This document shows, one piece after another, positions 8,082 through 16,713 of a stretch of 64,000 bases of DNA. The position numbers were made by a program, and so were the translations under genes. The notes under the pieces are model-generated. The model worked only from the letters and a program-made list of their open reading frames with translations. It was not told the origin of the DNA and searched no databases. This stretch comes from Kiritimatiellota bacterium B12222. Its GTDB lineage: Bacteria > Verrucomicrobiota > Kiritimatiellia > SS1-B-03-39 > UBA6053. Numbering within the stretch: position 1 is the stretch's first letter; every line of letters starts with the position of its first letter. The stretch covers positions 1 through 64,000 of the forward strand of contig CP120722.1 in assembly GCA_029719485.1 (NCBI GenBank). Direction: 5' to 3'.

Positions 8082-9587
8082 CTATCTTAAATCTTTTTGT
8101 TGCGGAATTACATCGCAAGTTTCCATGTACCAATCCGTCAATCGCTCTCGAAGTTCACTCAAAATTTCCCGATACGCGGGATCACCTATTCGGTTTTGTT
8201 GTTCACGTGGATCTCGGGTCAAATCATACAGCTCATCCAACTCACCGTAACGGCGAACATACTTGTGACTTGAGGTTCTACACATCACCGCTTTGCAATG
8301 CACAAAGGGATCCTCCGAGGCCTCCTCTACAATACGCGGACCATACAAACCCAAGGGATCCGCAGGTTCCCCCGTATGATTACCACTGTCCACCGCTTGA
8401 TATTCTTTCGGACGTCGTCCCCCTTCGCAGAAGACCGCATCCCGATGCACAGTCGTTTTTCCCGCAGCCAGCGGCAACAAACTTTTGCCAAAGGAGTCAT
8501 AACCCGGATCGAGCTGAAGTAGATCATAAACGGTCGCTGAAAAATCAACCAACTCCACCAAGGCCTCTCGATTCCCTGGTTTCACCGGCACGCCCGCAGG
8601 AGGTTTAAACAAAAAAGGTACCCGGGTTAAACAATCCTGCATGGTATTGGAGGCCTTCTCCACCAAACCATAATCCCCCGTGAAATCTCCATGATCTGAA
8701 AACATAAAAATCGCCGCATCGTCATAAAAATTCTGCTGTTTGAGCGCATCCATCAACATGCCAAACTGATGATCCAAACGCGCACAACTTCCATAATAGG
8801 TCCCTCGAAGTTCAGACCAAGTTTCTTCGTCTAAACCCTGTAACTTTTGATTCCTATAAATCTTCTCGAGAATGGAAGGAGCCCCTTCCCAACTCTCAGG
8901 TGCGGGAACTCGCGGAAGCAGCATCCCTCGATCAATCATACTGTACCAAGGCTCCTCAACCCCATAGGGCGGATGCGGATAATCCAAAGGCAAATAGATG
9001 CACAAGGGCTTTTCTCCATCATAGCTCCCGATAAAATCCAACGCACCAAGGAAACGCGCCCAATCCGAGTCGGCATAAACCTCTTCATCCCCTTTATCCA
9101 ACTTCCCTTTCAAAAAACTAAAATACATGTCGTCATCAGGCTCTCCCCGCCAAGCATAATTCCCCGCATGCGCCCCTTCTCTGGGGGTCAATCCCCAGCG
9201 CTCATAGTCTGCGGCCGTCGCTTCAAAACGCACATCACAAGCAGCCTCCAAATCAGGCCCTCGAGCCAATAAATCATTTTTACCCCCCCACCACACAAAA
9301 TACCCCTCATCCTTCAACACCTTCAATAAATTGGGCTCCCCTCGATCCGCATGCAGCATATGATTCATCGTCCGATGACCACGTACATGCGGATACCATC
9401 CCGTCATGTAACTACAACGACTCGGAGTGCACACCGGATTTTGACAAAAGGCCTGCGAAAAAGAAACCCCCTCTTCTGCGGCGAATTGATCTAAATGAGG
9501 GGTGACTGCCGCAGGATTTCCCTGATGCCTTAAAACATCTCCCCGCCACTGATCCGGATTAAAGATAATAATATGTGGTTGTTTCAT
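8082..9587 (-). CDS. Sulfatase (family S1, formylglycine type), no signal peptide
   Basis: 501-residue sulfate-ester hydrolase. The N-terminus HIIIFNPDQWRGD supplies the metal ligand Asp12 followed by Gln13; CTPSR has the modifiable Cys53; FMFSDHGDFTGDYGL is the second metal-binding strand; and the C-terminus carries the DPREQQNRIGDPAY pattern common in this family. There is no leader peptide, which suggests cytoplasmic action. The ATG at 9587 has an excellent ribosome-binding site (GGGAGG, four bases upstream). It is the first gene of a leftward operon with GH13 and the lacZ remnant. A promoter with an embedded TGTATATACA operator lies just upstream, so repression by the adjacent GntR/LacI chimera is likely. 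Confidence 0.93.
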   Translation of the reverse strand: MKQPHIIIFNPDQWRGDVLRHQGNPAAVTPHLDQFAAEEGVSFSQAFCQNPVCTPSRCSYMTGWYPHVRGHRTMNHMLHADRGEPNLLKVLKDEGYFVWWGGKNDLLARGPDLEAACDVRFEATAADYERWGLTPREGAHAGNYAWRGEPDDDMYFSFLKGKLDKGDEEVYADSDWARFLGALDFIGSYDGEKPLCIYLPLDYPHPPYGVEEPWYSMIDRGMLLPRVPAPESWEGAPSILEKIYRNQKLQGLDEETWSELRGTYYGSCARLDHQFGMLMDALKQQNFYDDAAIFMFSDHGDFTGDYGLVEKASNTMQDCLTRVPFLFKPPAGVPVKPGNREALVELVDFSATVYDLLQLDPGYDSFGKSLLPLAAGKTTVHRDAVFCEGGRRPKEYQAVDSGNHTGEPADPLGLYGPRIVEEASEDPFVHCKAVMCRTSSHKYVRRYGELDELYDLTRDPREQQNRIGDPAYREILSELRERLTDWYMETCDVIPQQKDLR

Positions 9588-9613
9588 ATGCCTCCCAAGA
9601 ATGGACAGGCACG

Positions 9614-9643
9614 ATATGTATATACAAATAACCGATAAGTCAA
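9614..9643 (-). promoter_or_regulatory. Promoter and AraR-type operator of the sulfatase/GH13 operon
   Basis: Minus-strand -35 TTGACT (complement of 9638-9643), 17-base spacer, then TACATA as -10. The palindrome TGTATATACA (9617-9626) covers the -10 region, so a bound repressor would block polymerase. The extended form is ATATGTATATACAAAT on the plus strand. The geometry is identical to that at 10866-10895. Confidence 0.7.
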
Positions 9644-9668
9644 TCGCAAGCCGACGCTTCTACAGCAT

Positions 9669-10772
9669 TTACGGATTTCTAAAACCGTCTTTTACACGCA
9701 CATTTACCAATATTTTCCGGTCAGTTGATTTGTATTCACCCAAAATTATAGCAAAAGCTTGGTCAACAATCTCACTTAACTCACAGGCAATGAGAATGGG
9801 CGGAGGCCAAAAATACTTCTCCAAGCCCAACCAAGGCGCATTCAACACCACAGTCAATTTCTCAGCATCCACATCGGGAGATTCCCACGCGGCCCGCATC
9901 CCCCCCATCGCATCAGGCATATTATCAAAAATGAGCGCCGTGGGTTCCACTTTCACCAACACATCTTTGGTAATTTCATAGGCCAAATTACTGGCAGGTT
10001 CCCAGGGTTTTACATGGCGTTTAGGTGACCACAGGGTTTTGCGCGGCAGATCACGATCCGCCAAAGCCTTGCGCATACCCTCCAATTGTAATCGATAGGA
10101 TTCATCCCAAGGTTCACTGGCAATATAAGCAATTTTTTCATGCCCACGGTCCAGCAAGGTCGACACGTCAATATACCCGATTTGGCCATAATCTTGATTG
10201 ACCATATATACATTCTTTACATCTTTCGGCAATTTTGCATTCGGGCTCAACAACACCACCGGTACACCAAAACTGTCAAAAAGCTTCACCGCATCATCTG
10301 AAATAGGCCCAGCAGGCGGAATAATGATGACGCCCCGAATATCATCCCGACTCTCCCACAATTTTTGAAGCGATTCGTACATGGTTTCGCTGGTGAACAT
10401 ATAATCCACCAACCCTAAACTTTTGCTGTGAGCCAACTGACGCGCCCGCCGAAGTTTGGACCAAAAATCAAAACTAAACCAATCCGGATATGCCACTAAA
10501 ATACTGCCCTTCGAGGTGCGAATCTCATCCGTATGCACCTGCCGGTCACCATGCCGTACGAACGTCCCCCGCCCCGCCTGACGAATCACATACCCATCCC
10601 GCTGCAATTCATTCAAAACTTTGTGTACCGTCAGTCGAGAAATCTTATGCTTCTCCGCAATTTCCATTTCCGTAGGGAGGCGCTCCCCGTCACTGTATTG
10701 ATCAAACTGAGCAATCAATGTCTTACGAAGTTTAAGATGGAGGGGTATTCGTGGTTTTGGAGCTGAAGGCAT
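9669..10772 (-). CDS. GntR/LacI chimeric transcriptional repressor (AraR-type architecture)
   Basis: Sugar-responsive repressor of about 367 residues. The N-terminal winged helix (about 10-75: LKLRKTLIAQ ... LPTEMEIAEKHKISRLTVHK ... GYVIRQAGRGTFV) is a GntR domain; the remainder resembles a LacI-type periplasmic-binding-protein fold (VVLLSPNAKLP, GYIDVSTLLDRGHEKIAYI, PTALIFDNMPDAMGG). This combination is that of Bacillus AraR. ATG at 10772 is preferred over the TTG five codons upstream. Its gene lies between two operator-bearing promoters (9617 and 10883), the usual place for a local regulator; the 10883 site also lies in its own upstream region, allowing autoregulation. The effector sugar is unknown. 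Confidence 0.9.
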   Translation of the reverse strand: MPSAPKPRIPLHLKLRKTLIAQFDQYSDGERLPTEMEIAEKHKISRLTVHKVLNELQRDGYVIRQAGRGTFVRHGDRQVHTDEIRTSKGSILVAYPDWFSFDFWSKLRRARQLAHSKSLGLVDYMFTSETMYESLQKLWESRDDIRGVIIIPPAGPISDDAVKLFDSFGVPVVLLSPNAKLPKDVKNVYMVNQDYGQIGYIDVSTLLDRGHEKIAYIASEPWDESYRLQLEGMRKALADRDLPRKTLWSPKRHVKPWEPASNLAYEITKDVLVKVEPTALIFDNMPDAMGGMRAAWESPDVDAEKLTVVLNAPWLGLEKYFWPPPILIACELSEIVDQAFAIILGEYKSTDRKILVNVRVKDGFRNP

Positions 10773-10865
10773 AAGTGATTTTCTCAAAGAGGATATAGGA
10801 AATTACTTTAACCTGCATGCCCCCACTGGCAAGAAAAAATTCGATTCCTCCCCCCTAGTGGAGGG

Positions 10866-10895
10866 TTGACAGCATTATACATTGTATATACAAAT
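10866..10895 (+). promoter_or_regulatory. Promoter and AraR-type operator of the FAD-oxidoreductase operon
   Basis: TTGACA (10866-10871), 17-base spacer, TACAAA (10889-10894). The palindrome TGTATATACA (10883-10892; ATTGTATATACAAAT in full) overlaps the -10 exactly as at 9617. It drives the rightward four-gene operon and may also bind the repressor for autoregulation of the divergent gntR-type gene. Confidence 0.75.
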
Positions 10896-10947
10896 AATCA
10901 TATCGATCACATCAGAGTGATCAAATCCTTAAAAATTTGTAGATATC

Positions 10948-12846
10948 ATGAATAAACATAACGAGTACAAAACGGACGTCGCAGTAGTAGGAGGGGGATT
11001 TGGGGCCGTTGCAGCCACACGCTCCATGTTAGATCAGGGCCTCACAGTAATCATGACTGATGAATTCAACTGGATTGGTGGACAGGCCACCAGCCAAGCC
11101 CTCTGCGTCATGGACGAATTTTACGACCCCCTGGGTGAAACCATCATGAATGCCCGTTATGCTGAGTTTCGTGAACGTTTACGGCAGTATTATATAAACA
11201 AATATACCCTCTCCCCTCTCGGGGCCTCTCAACTTCACTTCTGTGCAGGCAATGCCGCCTGTGCCCCCGTTACCGCAGAATCCCATGTGGCCTATCAGGT
11301 CATCATGGACTGGCTCGCTCCCGAAATTGAAAGCGGTCAATGCATCATCCTTCCCCGCAGCGTCCCCATTTCAGCCGAACGCTCCGAAGATCGCGTTCTT
11401 TCGGTCACTTGCAAATCCTTAGACAATCCCGATGAGACCTTCACACTCTCGGCCGATTTCTTTTTAGACGGCACCGAAACCGGTGATACCTACCCTTTAT
11501 TGAACTTAGACTACGGATTGGGAGAAGAAGCCAAAGCCACCTTCAATGAAACCCACGCCCCCGAAGTGGCCGATAAAAAAGCCATTCAATCATACACCTA
11601 CTGTATTGCCGTAGAATTTGTGCCCGGAGGCCAATATACCATCGAGAAACCCGCTCAGTACGAAGAACTCAAAGCCAGCCAACCCTTTTCTCTCGGCAAC
11701 CTCGGTGCACGTAAAGGCGAACCCGGAAAATTCTTTGAATTAGAATTCAGCAAAGTCACTGGCGAACGTATCATTCCTTTTTGGTTTTATCGCTGTCTGG
11801 TCGATCTTAAAAACTTTGATGATCCGAACCTTACCACCAGTCGCGCCGTTATTAATGTCAGCAGCAACGATTATCGCGGCGAAGGGTTTGTGGATAATCC
11901 CAAAGGCGCAGACTCCCTCGAAGCCGCCAAACAACTCAGTCGCGCTTATTTATACTGGTTGCAAACCGAAGCACCCCGCGATGATGGCGGATTCGGATAT
12001 CCGGAAATTCGCCCCATGCCCGAAGCCAGCGGCACCCCCGACGGATTAGCTCAAGCCCCCTATGTACGGGAAGGCCGTCGTCTCCGCGCCTGCGACATCG
12101 TAGTGGAAGAAGACCTCTCTACCCAATTTCAAACCGGCTCACGCGCACGCAATTTTCCAAATTCTGTAGGCTTAGGTGCCTACATGATCGATATACATCA
12201 TCGCTCCGCCGGAGGGGGAGGCATGGTACAAATGACCCGCCCCTACCAAATTCCACTGGGGGCACTGGTCAGTCCTGAACTCAAAAACTTTGCCGTGGCC
12301 AATAAAGGCATTGGCGTCACCCAAATTGCCAATGGTGCCTACCGTCTACACAACTTGGAATGGGCCATCGGCGAGGCCGCAGGAGAGCTCGCTGCATATT
12401 GCCTGGAACAAAAACCCGAACATCCAAATTTGCAAGGACAAGACTTGTTCGCCTATCAGCGCCGTCTATTAAAAGCAGGAATTCCCTTATATTGGTACGA
12501 GGATTTACCACCGACCCATCCCGCCTTTGAAGCTGGACAATTGCTTGCATTGACAGGCATCTGGCCCGGAGATCCAACGCACTTGAGAATCGACGCCGCC
12601 CAGAGCTCCTGTCGCCACCGCCCCATGATGCACAAAGTCTTCGCACGCATCAAAGGAGCCGGTACCGACCTCACCGTGCTCCGGGACATCCACGTCACCA
12701 ACCACGGATCACGCAAACTCGATCTCATGCATCAAATGATGTGTATGATGGACCACATCGGTTGGCCTGCCGCCGCAATCGACCGGCAATGGCCCGCCTT
12801 CGACCCGGAAGATCATACCCCTCTGGACCCTGCGAGAGTGTGGTAA
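10948..12846 (+). CDS. FAD-dependent oxidoreductase (PF12831-like)
   Basis: 632-residue flavoprotein. The N-terminal Rossmann motif VAVVGGGFGAVAA (11-23) followed by an acidic strand end (TDEFNWIGGQATSQ) is the FAD-binding signature of the FAD-dependent oxidoreductase family that often lies beside sulfatases and glycosidases in Verrucomicrobiota, Planctomycetota and Bacteroidota. There is no signal peptide. A glycine-rich HHRSAGGGGM segment and a C-terminal IANGAYRLHNLEWAIGEAAG block fit the second flavin contact. It heads a four-gene operon; its TAA overlaps the next ATG (TAATG). Substrate is unknown; oxidation of a released sugar or polyol is a reasonable guess. No Shine-Dalgarno sequence is visible before the ATG. 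Confidence 0.87.
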   Translation: MNKHNEYKTDVAVVGGGFGAVAATRSMLDQGLTVIMTDEFNWIGGQATSQALCVMDEFYDPLGETIMNARYAEFRERLRQYYINKYTLSPLGASQLHFCAGNAACAPVTAESHVAYQVIMDWLAPEIESGQCIILPRSVPISAERSEDRVLSVTCKSLDNPDETFTLSADFFLDGTETGDTYPLLNLDYGLGEEAKATFNETHAPEVADKKAIQSYTYCIAVEFVPGGQYTIEKPAQYEELKASQPFSLGNLGARKGEPGKFFELEFSKVTGERIIPFWFYRCLVDLKNFDDPNLTTSRAVINVSSNDYRGEGFVDNPKGADSLEAAKQLSRAYLYWLQTEAPRDDGGFGYPEIRPMPEASGTPDGLAQAPYVREGRRLRACDIVVEEDLSTQFQTGSRARNFPNSVGLGAYMIDIHHRSAGGGGMVQMTRPYQIPLGALVSPELKNFAVANKGIGVTQIANGAYRLHNLEWAIGEAAGELAAYCLEQKPEHPNLQGQDLFAYQRRLLKAGIPLYWYEDLPPTHPAFEAGQLLALTGIWPGDPTHLRIDAAQSSCRHRPMMHKVFARIKGAGTDLTVLRDIHVTNHGSRKLDLMHQMMCMMDHIGWPAAAIDRQWPAFDPEDHTPLDPARVW

Positions 12847-13550
12847 TGAAACCCTCCTCTCGATTTTGGGTGGGGGGAATACTCTGGGCCCTATGCGCCC
12901 CCCTTTTGATGCTTCGGGCCGAAGCAACCTTGCAAAAGGGGGACCGACTCTTTTTCCTGGGAGATTCCATCACCGTGGCCTCCACAAGTCCAACCGGATT
13001 TGTCACCATACTCGATGAAACGCTGGATCAACGGGAACCCGACAACACCTACAGCTTTCATACCGTCGCCAAGGGGGGACGGGGTGTCCGTTTTTTAAAG
13101 TCTTCCTTTCCAAGTAAGGTAGAGGCAGCAAACCCCCAAGTAGTGGTCATCTATATTGGCATCAATGACGTACGTTTGGTTGAAAGAAATCCCAATGATA
13201 ATCCCGAGCAATATCGAAGCATGCTCACGCAACTGGTGGAAAGCGCACAGGCACTTCCGGCCCAAGTCGTTATTTGCTCACCGGCAATACGCGGAGAAAA
13301 AACAGACGGAAGCAATCCTTACGATGCCTTGATCGATCAGTACGCAAATATCTGCCGGGAAGTGGCCATCGAAACCCAAGCCTCTTTCATCAACCTCCGA
13401 TCCGAATTTATGGCAACGCTCAAACGCATCAATCCACAGAATGACACCGAAGGTCATTTAACCAAAGACGGCGTTCACCCCAACGCCGCGGGGAACAAAC
13501 TCATTGCCAATGCCCTTCTCACCTTGTGGGGCTACGACCCCATTCCTTGA
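12846..13550 (+). CDS. SGNH/GDSL hydrolase, exported
   Basis: Predicted carbohydrate esterase or lipase of 234 residues. The start ATG overlaps the stop of the preceding flavoprotein gene and opens a hydrophobic leader (SSRFWVGGILWALCAPLLML). SGNH blocks are FFLGDSIT with nucleophile Ser41, GIND with Asn107, and DGVHPNAAGN with Asp208/His211. A longer reading with a start at 12741 exists but would put the signal peptide internally, so it was rejected. The product probably removes acyl groups from the glycan handled by this operon. Confidence 0.88.
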   Translation: MKPSSRFWVGGILWALCAPLLMLRAEATLQKGDRLFFLGDSITVASTSPTGFVTILDETLDQREPDNTYSFHTVAKGGRGVRFLKSSFPSKVEAANPQVVVIYIGINDVRLVERNPNDNPEQYRSMLTQLVESAQALPAQVVICSPAIRGEKTDGSNPYDALIDQYANICREVAIETQASFINLRSEFMATLKRINPQNDTEGHLTKDGVHPNAAGNKLIANALLTLWGYDPIP

Positions 13551-13559
13551 GTCCGCTTA

Positions 13560-13575
13560 GGCGGAATAATCCGCC
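13560..13575 (+). other. Short intercistronic hairpin
   Basis: GGCGGA (13560-13565) pairs with TCCGCC (13570-13575) around ATAA and is followed by CTTT. It lies in the 57-base gap between the SGNH and esterase genes; TCCGC at 13552-13556 could pair alternatively with the first arm. It may stabilise or attenuate the transcript; the T run is too short for a confident terminator. Confidence 0.4.
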
Positions 13576-13607
13576 CTTTCCTCACCACATCCCCAGCCCG
13601 GATCTCC

Positions 13608-14465
13608 ATGAAAAATATGCTTAAAACCTCAATCTTCATGTTGGTGAGCCTGTGTCTATCATCTCTCTATGCGCAGCAATTACCCAAACGAACAAAGAAC
13701 GACCCCCATCCCGAGCATCCTAAAATCGACAAAGATATGGTTCCCGTTCTTCAAGCCATGACCGAAGGCAAATACAGCTCGGAAGACGGTAAAACCCAAG
13801 TCCCTTGGCGTCTTTTCATCCCTAAAGAAGCTTCCGACACCCACAAGCTCCCCCTCATTGTTTTCCTGCACGGCGCCGGCAGCCGGGGAAATGACAATCT
13901 GCGCCCCATGGATCTCGCCTATAGGTTTTTTGATGCTGATGCACAGGCCGAAAACCCTTGTTTTATTTTCGCTCCCCAATGCCCAAAAGGAACGGGATGG
14001 AATGATTTTAAAAAAATTGGCAACAAAGATAACAACAATTTCAGCTATAATCCGGATCCCAATGCGGTGATGGTAGGCGTCTTGGAGACCTTGGATCAAC
14101 TGATTGCCACGTACCCCATCGATACCAACCGCATCTATATCACCGGCATGTCCATGGGTGGCTTTGGCACCTGGGAAATGCTCTATCGCAGACCCGACAT
14201 GTTTGCTGCCGCCATTCCCATTTGTGGCAGTGGAGATCTCAGCACAGTCCACGTATACAAAGATGTGCCGATTTGGTGTTGGCATGGCGTCAATGACACC
14301 ACTGTTCGCGTAGAAAACAGCAGAGAACTCATCGCCGCACTGGAAGCTGCGGGCGGCTCCCCCAAATACTCAGAGATCAAAGCAGGGCACGGTTCATGGG
14401 AGCCCGCCTACAGAACCATCGCCCTGCACCAGTGGTTATTTGCCCAATCAAAGGAAGAAGAATGA
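13608..14465 (+). CDS. Secreted alpha/beta-hydrolase esterase (CE1/PHB-depolymerase-like)
   Basis: 285-residue esterase. A signal peptide (MKNMLKTSIFMLVSLCLSSLYAQ) is followed by a compact alpha/beta-hydrolase: the oxyanion strand VFLHGAGSRGND, nucleophile elbow TGMSMGG with Ser182, acid Asp230 in HGVNDTTV, and catalytic His261 in AGHGSW. This pattern is common among feruloyl/acetyl esterases that deacylate plant or algal polysaccharides. It is third in the FAD-oxidoreductase operon and overlaps the next gene by ATGA. Exact acyl specificity is not predictable. Confidence 0.86.
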   Translation: MKNMLKTSIFMLVSLCLSSLYAQQLPKRTKNDPHPEHPKIDKDMVPVLQAMTEGKYSSEDGKTQVPWRLFIPKEASDTHKLPLIVFLHGAGSRGNDNLRPMDLAYRFFDADAQAENPCFIFAPQCPKGTGWNDFKKIGNKDNNNFSYNPDPNAVMVGVLETLDQLIATYPIDTNRIYITGMSMGGFGTWEMLYRRPDMFAAAIPICGSGDLSTVHVYKDVPIWCWHGVNDTTVRVENSRELIAALEAAGGSPKYSEIKAGHGSWEPAYRTIALHQWLFAQSKEEE

Positions 14466-15229
14466 ACACACGCCTCTTGCTTTTTATCTTCACCCTCCCT
14501 TTCGCCTCCTTCCTGATTTCAGAGGAAGTTCAACCCGAAGAACCCTTAGATGTGTTCGTCATGGTGGGCACCAGCAATATGGCAGGCGTCGCCGCCCCCG
14601 TGAAAAAGCTCAGCGAAGAACAACGTAAACCCCACCCTAACATTCTCGTTTTTCAAAATAACAAATGGCTCCCCCTCCAAGCCGCGATAGCCCCCTACAA
14701 GAAAAAAGAAATCTTTGGCCCGGAAGTGACCTTCGGCCCCATGATGTCCGAATACCTCGGCAAACCCATCGGCATTATCCAATCGACCCTCACCGCAGTT
14801 AAAGACAACAAAGGATATAGAAAAACCTTGGCCACGGTTAAAAAAGCACAAGCCTCCCGTCCTATTCAAATTAAAGGCATGGTGGTGCAGGCGGGAGAAC
14901 GCGATGGCGGAACCGAAGCCTGGGCCCAGGCATTCGAACAAAATTTAATTTCGCTAATTGAATCAGCCCGCAAAGACTTCAATGCCCCCAGCATGCCTTT
15001 GGTCATCAATCTCGCAATTCCCAATCCGGAAATCGCCCCCTATGTGATGGACATCCGCGATGCCCAATCCACCTTCACCTACCCCGGATTTCAAGTCGTA
15101 GATTGTGACAGTATCCCTCAAGCCAACGACAAAATTCATTACACCGTAGCAGGCGAACTCGAGTTCGGCAGACGCCTGGCCAACGTCATGATAGAATTGT
15201 TAGAGTTACAAAAGTCCCCAAAGCCCTAA
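14462..15229 (+). CDS. Divergent SASA-type carbohydrate esterase, exported
   Basis: 255-residue protein with an N-terminal leader (MNTRLLLFIFTLPFASFLIS) and the fold pattern of the sialic-acid O-acetylesterase-like (SASA) family. The canonical GQSNM appears as GTSNMAG (Ser38 kept, Gln replaced by Thr). The usual QGExD appears as VVQAGERDGG. The C-terminal Asp-His pair is in NDKIHYTVAGELEFGRRLA. The start at 14462 overlaps the preceding stop (ATGA) and gives a clean signal peptide, whereas an upstream start at 14396 would not. Last gene of the four-gene operon. The altered block I may change activity. Confidence 0.72.
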   Translation: MNTRLLLFIFTLPFASFLISEEVQPEEPLDVFVMVGTSNMAGVAAPVKKLSEEQRKPHPNILVFQNNKWLPLQAAIAPYKKKEIFGPEVTFGPMMSEYLGKPIGIIQSTLTAVKDNKGYRKTLATVKKAQASRPIQIKGMVVQAGERDGGTEAWAQAFEQNLISLIESARKDFNAPSMPLVINLAIPNPEIAPYVMDIRDAQSTFTYPGFQVVDCDSIPQANDKIHYTVAGELEFGRRLANVMIELLELQKSPKP

Positions 15230-15258
15230 ACACTGCAACACTTTCTAAAGCTGCAAGT

Positions 15259-15969
15259 TCAGGGTTTCCTTCTAATGGCAACAACAAACCCTGCGAAGCC
15301 CAACAGCACCAGCGCCACCGAACTCGGTTCAGGAATAACTGAATACTCCAATGTGGGGCGCCATGCTTCGGTTGCATTTTCGGATGAAGCAAATGCAAGC
15401 GAAGGGCCGAAATCAGATTGATAGCTTGAGATAGCAATTACAGTGAGCGTATTGTTGACCTGTCTAAAATCGGAGAGAGTATCAATCGTAAACTCAAATG
15501 TCGTTCCTGCTGCAGTGCTTGACGCAATCGTCGCCGTCTCACCGAGAAATGTGGTTTCTCTGGATTCGAGATCATTAATCCCTGCTCCACCCGTATCATT
15601 CCCTGGGGCATTGCTCCAAGTGATCGCATTTTCTGTCCAACCTGTACCGGGATCCTGATCATCTTTTAAGGCATATAACGCTACCTTGAATGTTTCATCC
15701 GCTGAAGAATTCGCAGCAAGCGTGAGCGTGACCGTTCCGGACTGGGAAAAATCCACATTCTCTCCGGAGAAATCAAATTTTATCCAGGACTTGCGAATAT
15801 TATTACTGGCACGTTTGACGACAAGATGTCCTGTTGCGTCTTGGACCGTACTTGAAGCACTATTCAACACGTAGTTGTCTTGGCTGGCAATAAGGGTCGC
15901 GGCCTGCACCCCAGCGGTAACACATAACAGGGCGGTGATGGAAATGAGTTTTTTTTGTAGCGTGGTCAT
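15259..15969 (-). CDS. PEP-CTERM anchored DNRLRE-domain protein
   Basis: 236-residue exported protein. The signal peptide (KKLISITALLCVTAGVQA) is followed by a DNRLRE-like beta-sandwich, recognisable from ASQDNYVLN, SWIKFDFSG, WTENAITWSNAP and the closing strand WRPTLEYSV. DNRLRE domains include alginate-binding CBM96. The tail VIPEPSSVALVLLGFAGFVVAIRRKP is a full PEP-CTERM sorting signal: motif, membrane span, basic end. It should be processed by an exosortase, which is not in the window. It is probably a surface glycan-binding or extracellular-matrix protein. Confidence 0.85.
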   Translation of the reverse strand: MTTLQKKLISITALLCVTAGVQAATLIASQDNYVLNSASSTVQDATGHLVVKRASNNIRKSWIKFDFSGENVDFSQSGTVTLTLAANSSADETFKVALYALKDDQDPGTGWTENAITWSNAPGNDTGGAGINDLESRETTFLGETATIASSTAAGTTFEFTIDTLSDFRQVNNTLTVIAISSYQSDFGPSLAFASSENATEAWRPTLEYSVIPEPSSVALVLLGFAGFVVAIRRKP

Positions 15970-16029
15970 AAGGTTCTAAAATTATTTTTTATTAAAAGAC
16001 TTATGATGCTACGTATACTCTTATGAAAT

Positions 16030-16044
16030 TACCTTGTAAAGGTA
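16030..16044. promoter_or_regulatory. Inverted repeat upstream of the DNRLRE gene
   Basis: TACCTT-GTA-AAGGTA, a perfect 6-base inverted repeat 61 bases upstream of the PEP-CTERM gene start. It could be an operator for an unidentified regulator; a single copy only, so low confidence. Confidence 0.25.
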
Positions 16045-16073
16045 GATTCTAGGATAAATGGACACGCGATCAG

Positions 16074-16114
16074 TTCAGATCATCTATCCTGAAAAAGGAT
16101 GGAGAGCATCTGAA
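16074..16114. other. Stem-loop between hupE-like and PEP-CTERM genes
   Basis: TTCAGAT (16074-16080) pairs with ATCTGAA (16108-16114), and an inner stem pairs TCTATCC with GGATGGA around TGAAAAA. It lies 24 bases after the HupE-like gene stop on the minus strand. There is no T run on either strand, so it is either a factor-dependent terminator or an mRNA 3' structure. Confidence 0.35.
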
Positions 16115-16137
16115 GTGGGAACAGAATCAACAGACGC

Positions 16138-16713
16138 TTATAAAACAATCAAGTGGAAGCCGATGCCTGCAATACCTGCCCCCAAGTAACGCAGGAACTG
16201 CGGGCCCTTGGAGAAGTTTTGGGCAATGACGCCAACGGAAACACCCGAAAAGTGTATGAGTGCGGTACCGATCACAAAGCCCACAGCATAAAAGACGGGC
16301 TCGCCCATTTCAGGCATCTCTGTCCCATGGGCATGTCCGTGAAAAATCGCAAAAAATCCAACCGCGAGCATGGCCAGATAGGTGGGTAATTTTTTCTCCG
16401 CGGCCAACGCAATCCCCAGCACCAATACAGACAGTGCGATCCCCAGCTCTACGGAAAAGAACGGCACCCCGTTCATGCCCATCAGTCCGCCGATCAACAT
16501 CACCCCCACAAAAGCAGTCGGCACCGACCACACCGCACGACCTCCGATTTGAGCACTTAAAATCCCCACCGCCAACATGGCCAACAAATGATCCAAGCCC
16601 AATACGGGATGTGACAAACCCGAAGTAAATCCACCGCCATGACCAAGCTCATGCGCTTGCACCAATCCAGGAATCAAGAAAACTGTGATAAAAGAAAGGG
16701 ATAATTTTTTCAT
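16138..16713 (-). CDS. hupE: HupE/UreJ-family membrane protein
   Basis: 191-residue integral membrane protein, probably a nickel or cobalt transporter or metal facilitator. It has an N-terminal leader (KKLSLSFITVFLIPGLVQA), then HELGHGG, the family motif HPVLGLDHLLAM (35-46) with His/Asp metal ligands, about six hydrophobic segments, and the second motif IFHGHAHGTEMP. Size is typical. It is not beside hydrogenase or urease genes; the upstream Bat-like operon ends more than 300 bases away. General metal uptake is therefore more likely than a hydrogenase-specific role. Confidence 0.9.
   Translation of the reverse strand: MKKLSLSFITVFLIPGLVQAHELGHGGGFTSGLSHPVLGLDHLLAMLAVGILSAQIGGRAVWSVPTAFVGVMLIGGLMGMNGVPFFSVELGIALSVLVLGIALAAEKKLPTYLAMLAVGFFAIFHGHAHGTEMPEMGEPVFYAVGFVIGTALIHFSGVSVGVIAQNFSKGPQFLRYLGAGIAGIGFHLIVL

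Noticed and set aside
10201-10215. CATATATACATTC resembling the TGTATATACA operator
   Set aside because: It lies inside the gntR-type coding sequence, is a poorer match, and encodes an ordinary Val-Tyr-Met-Val-Asn stretch.
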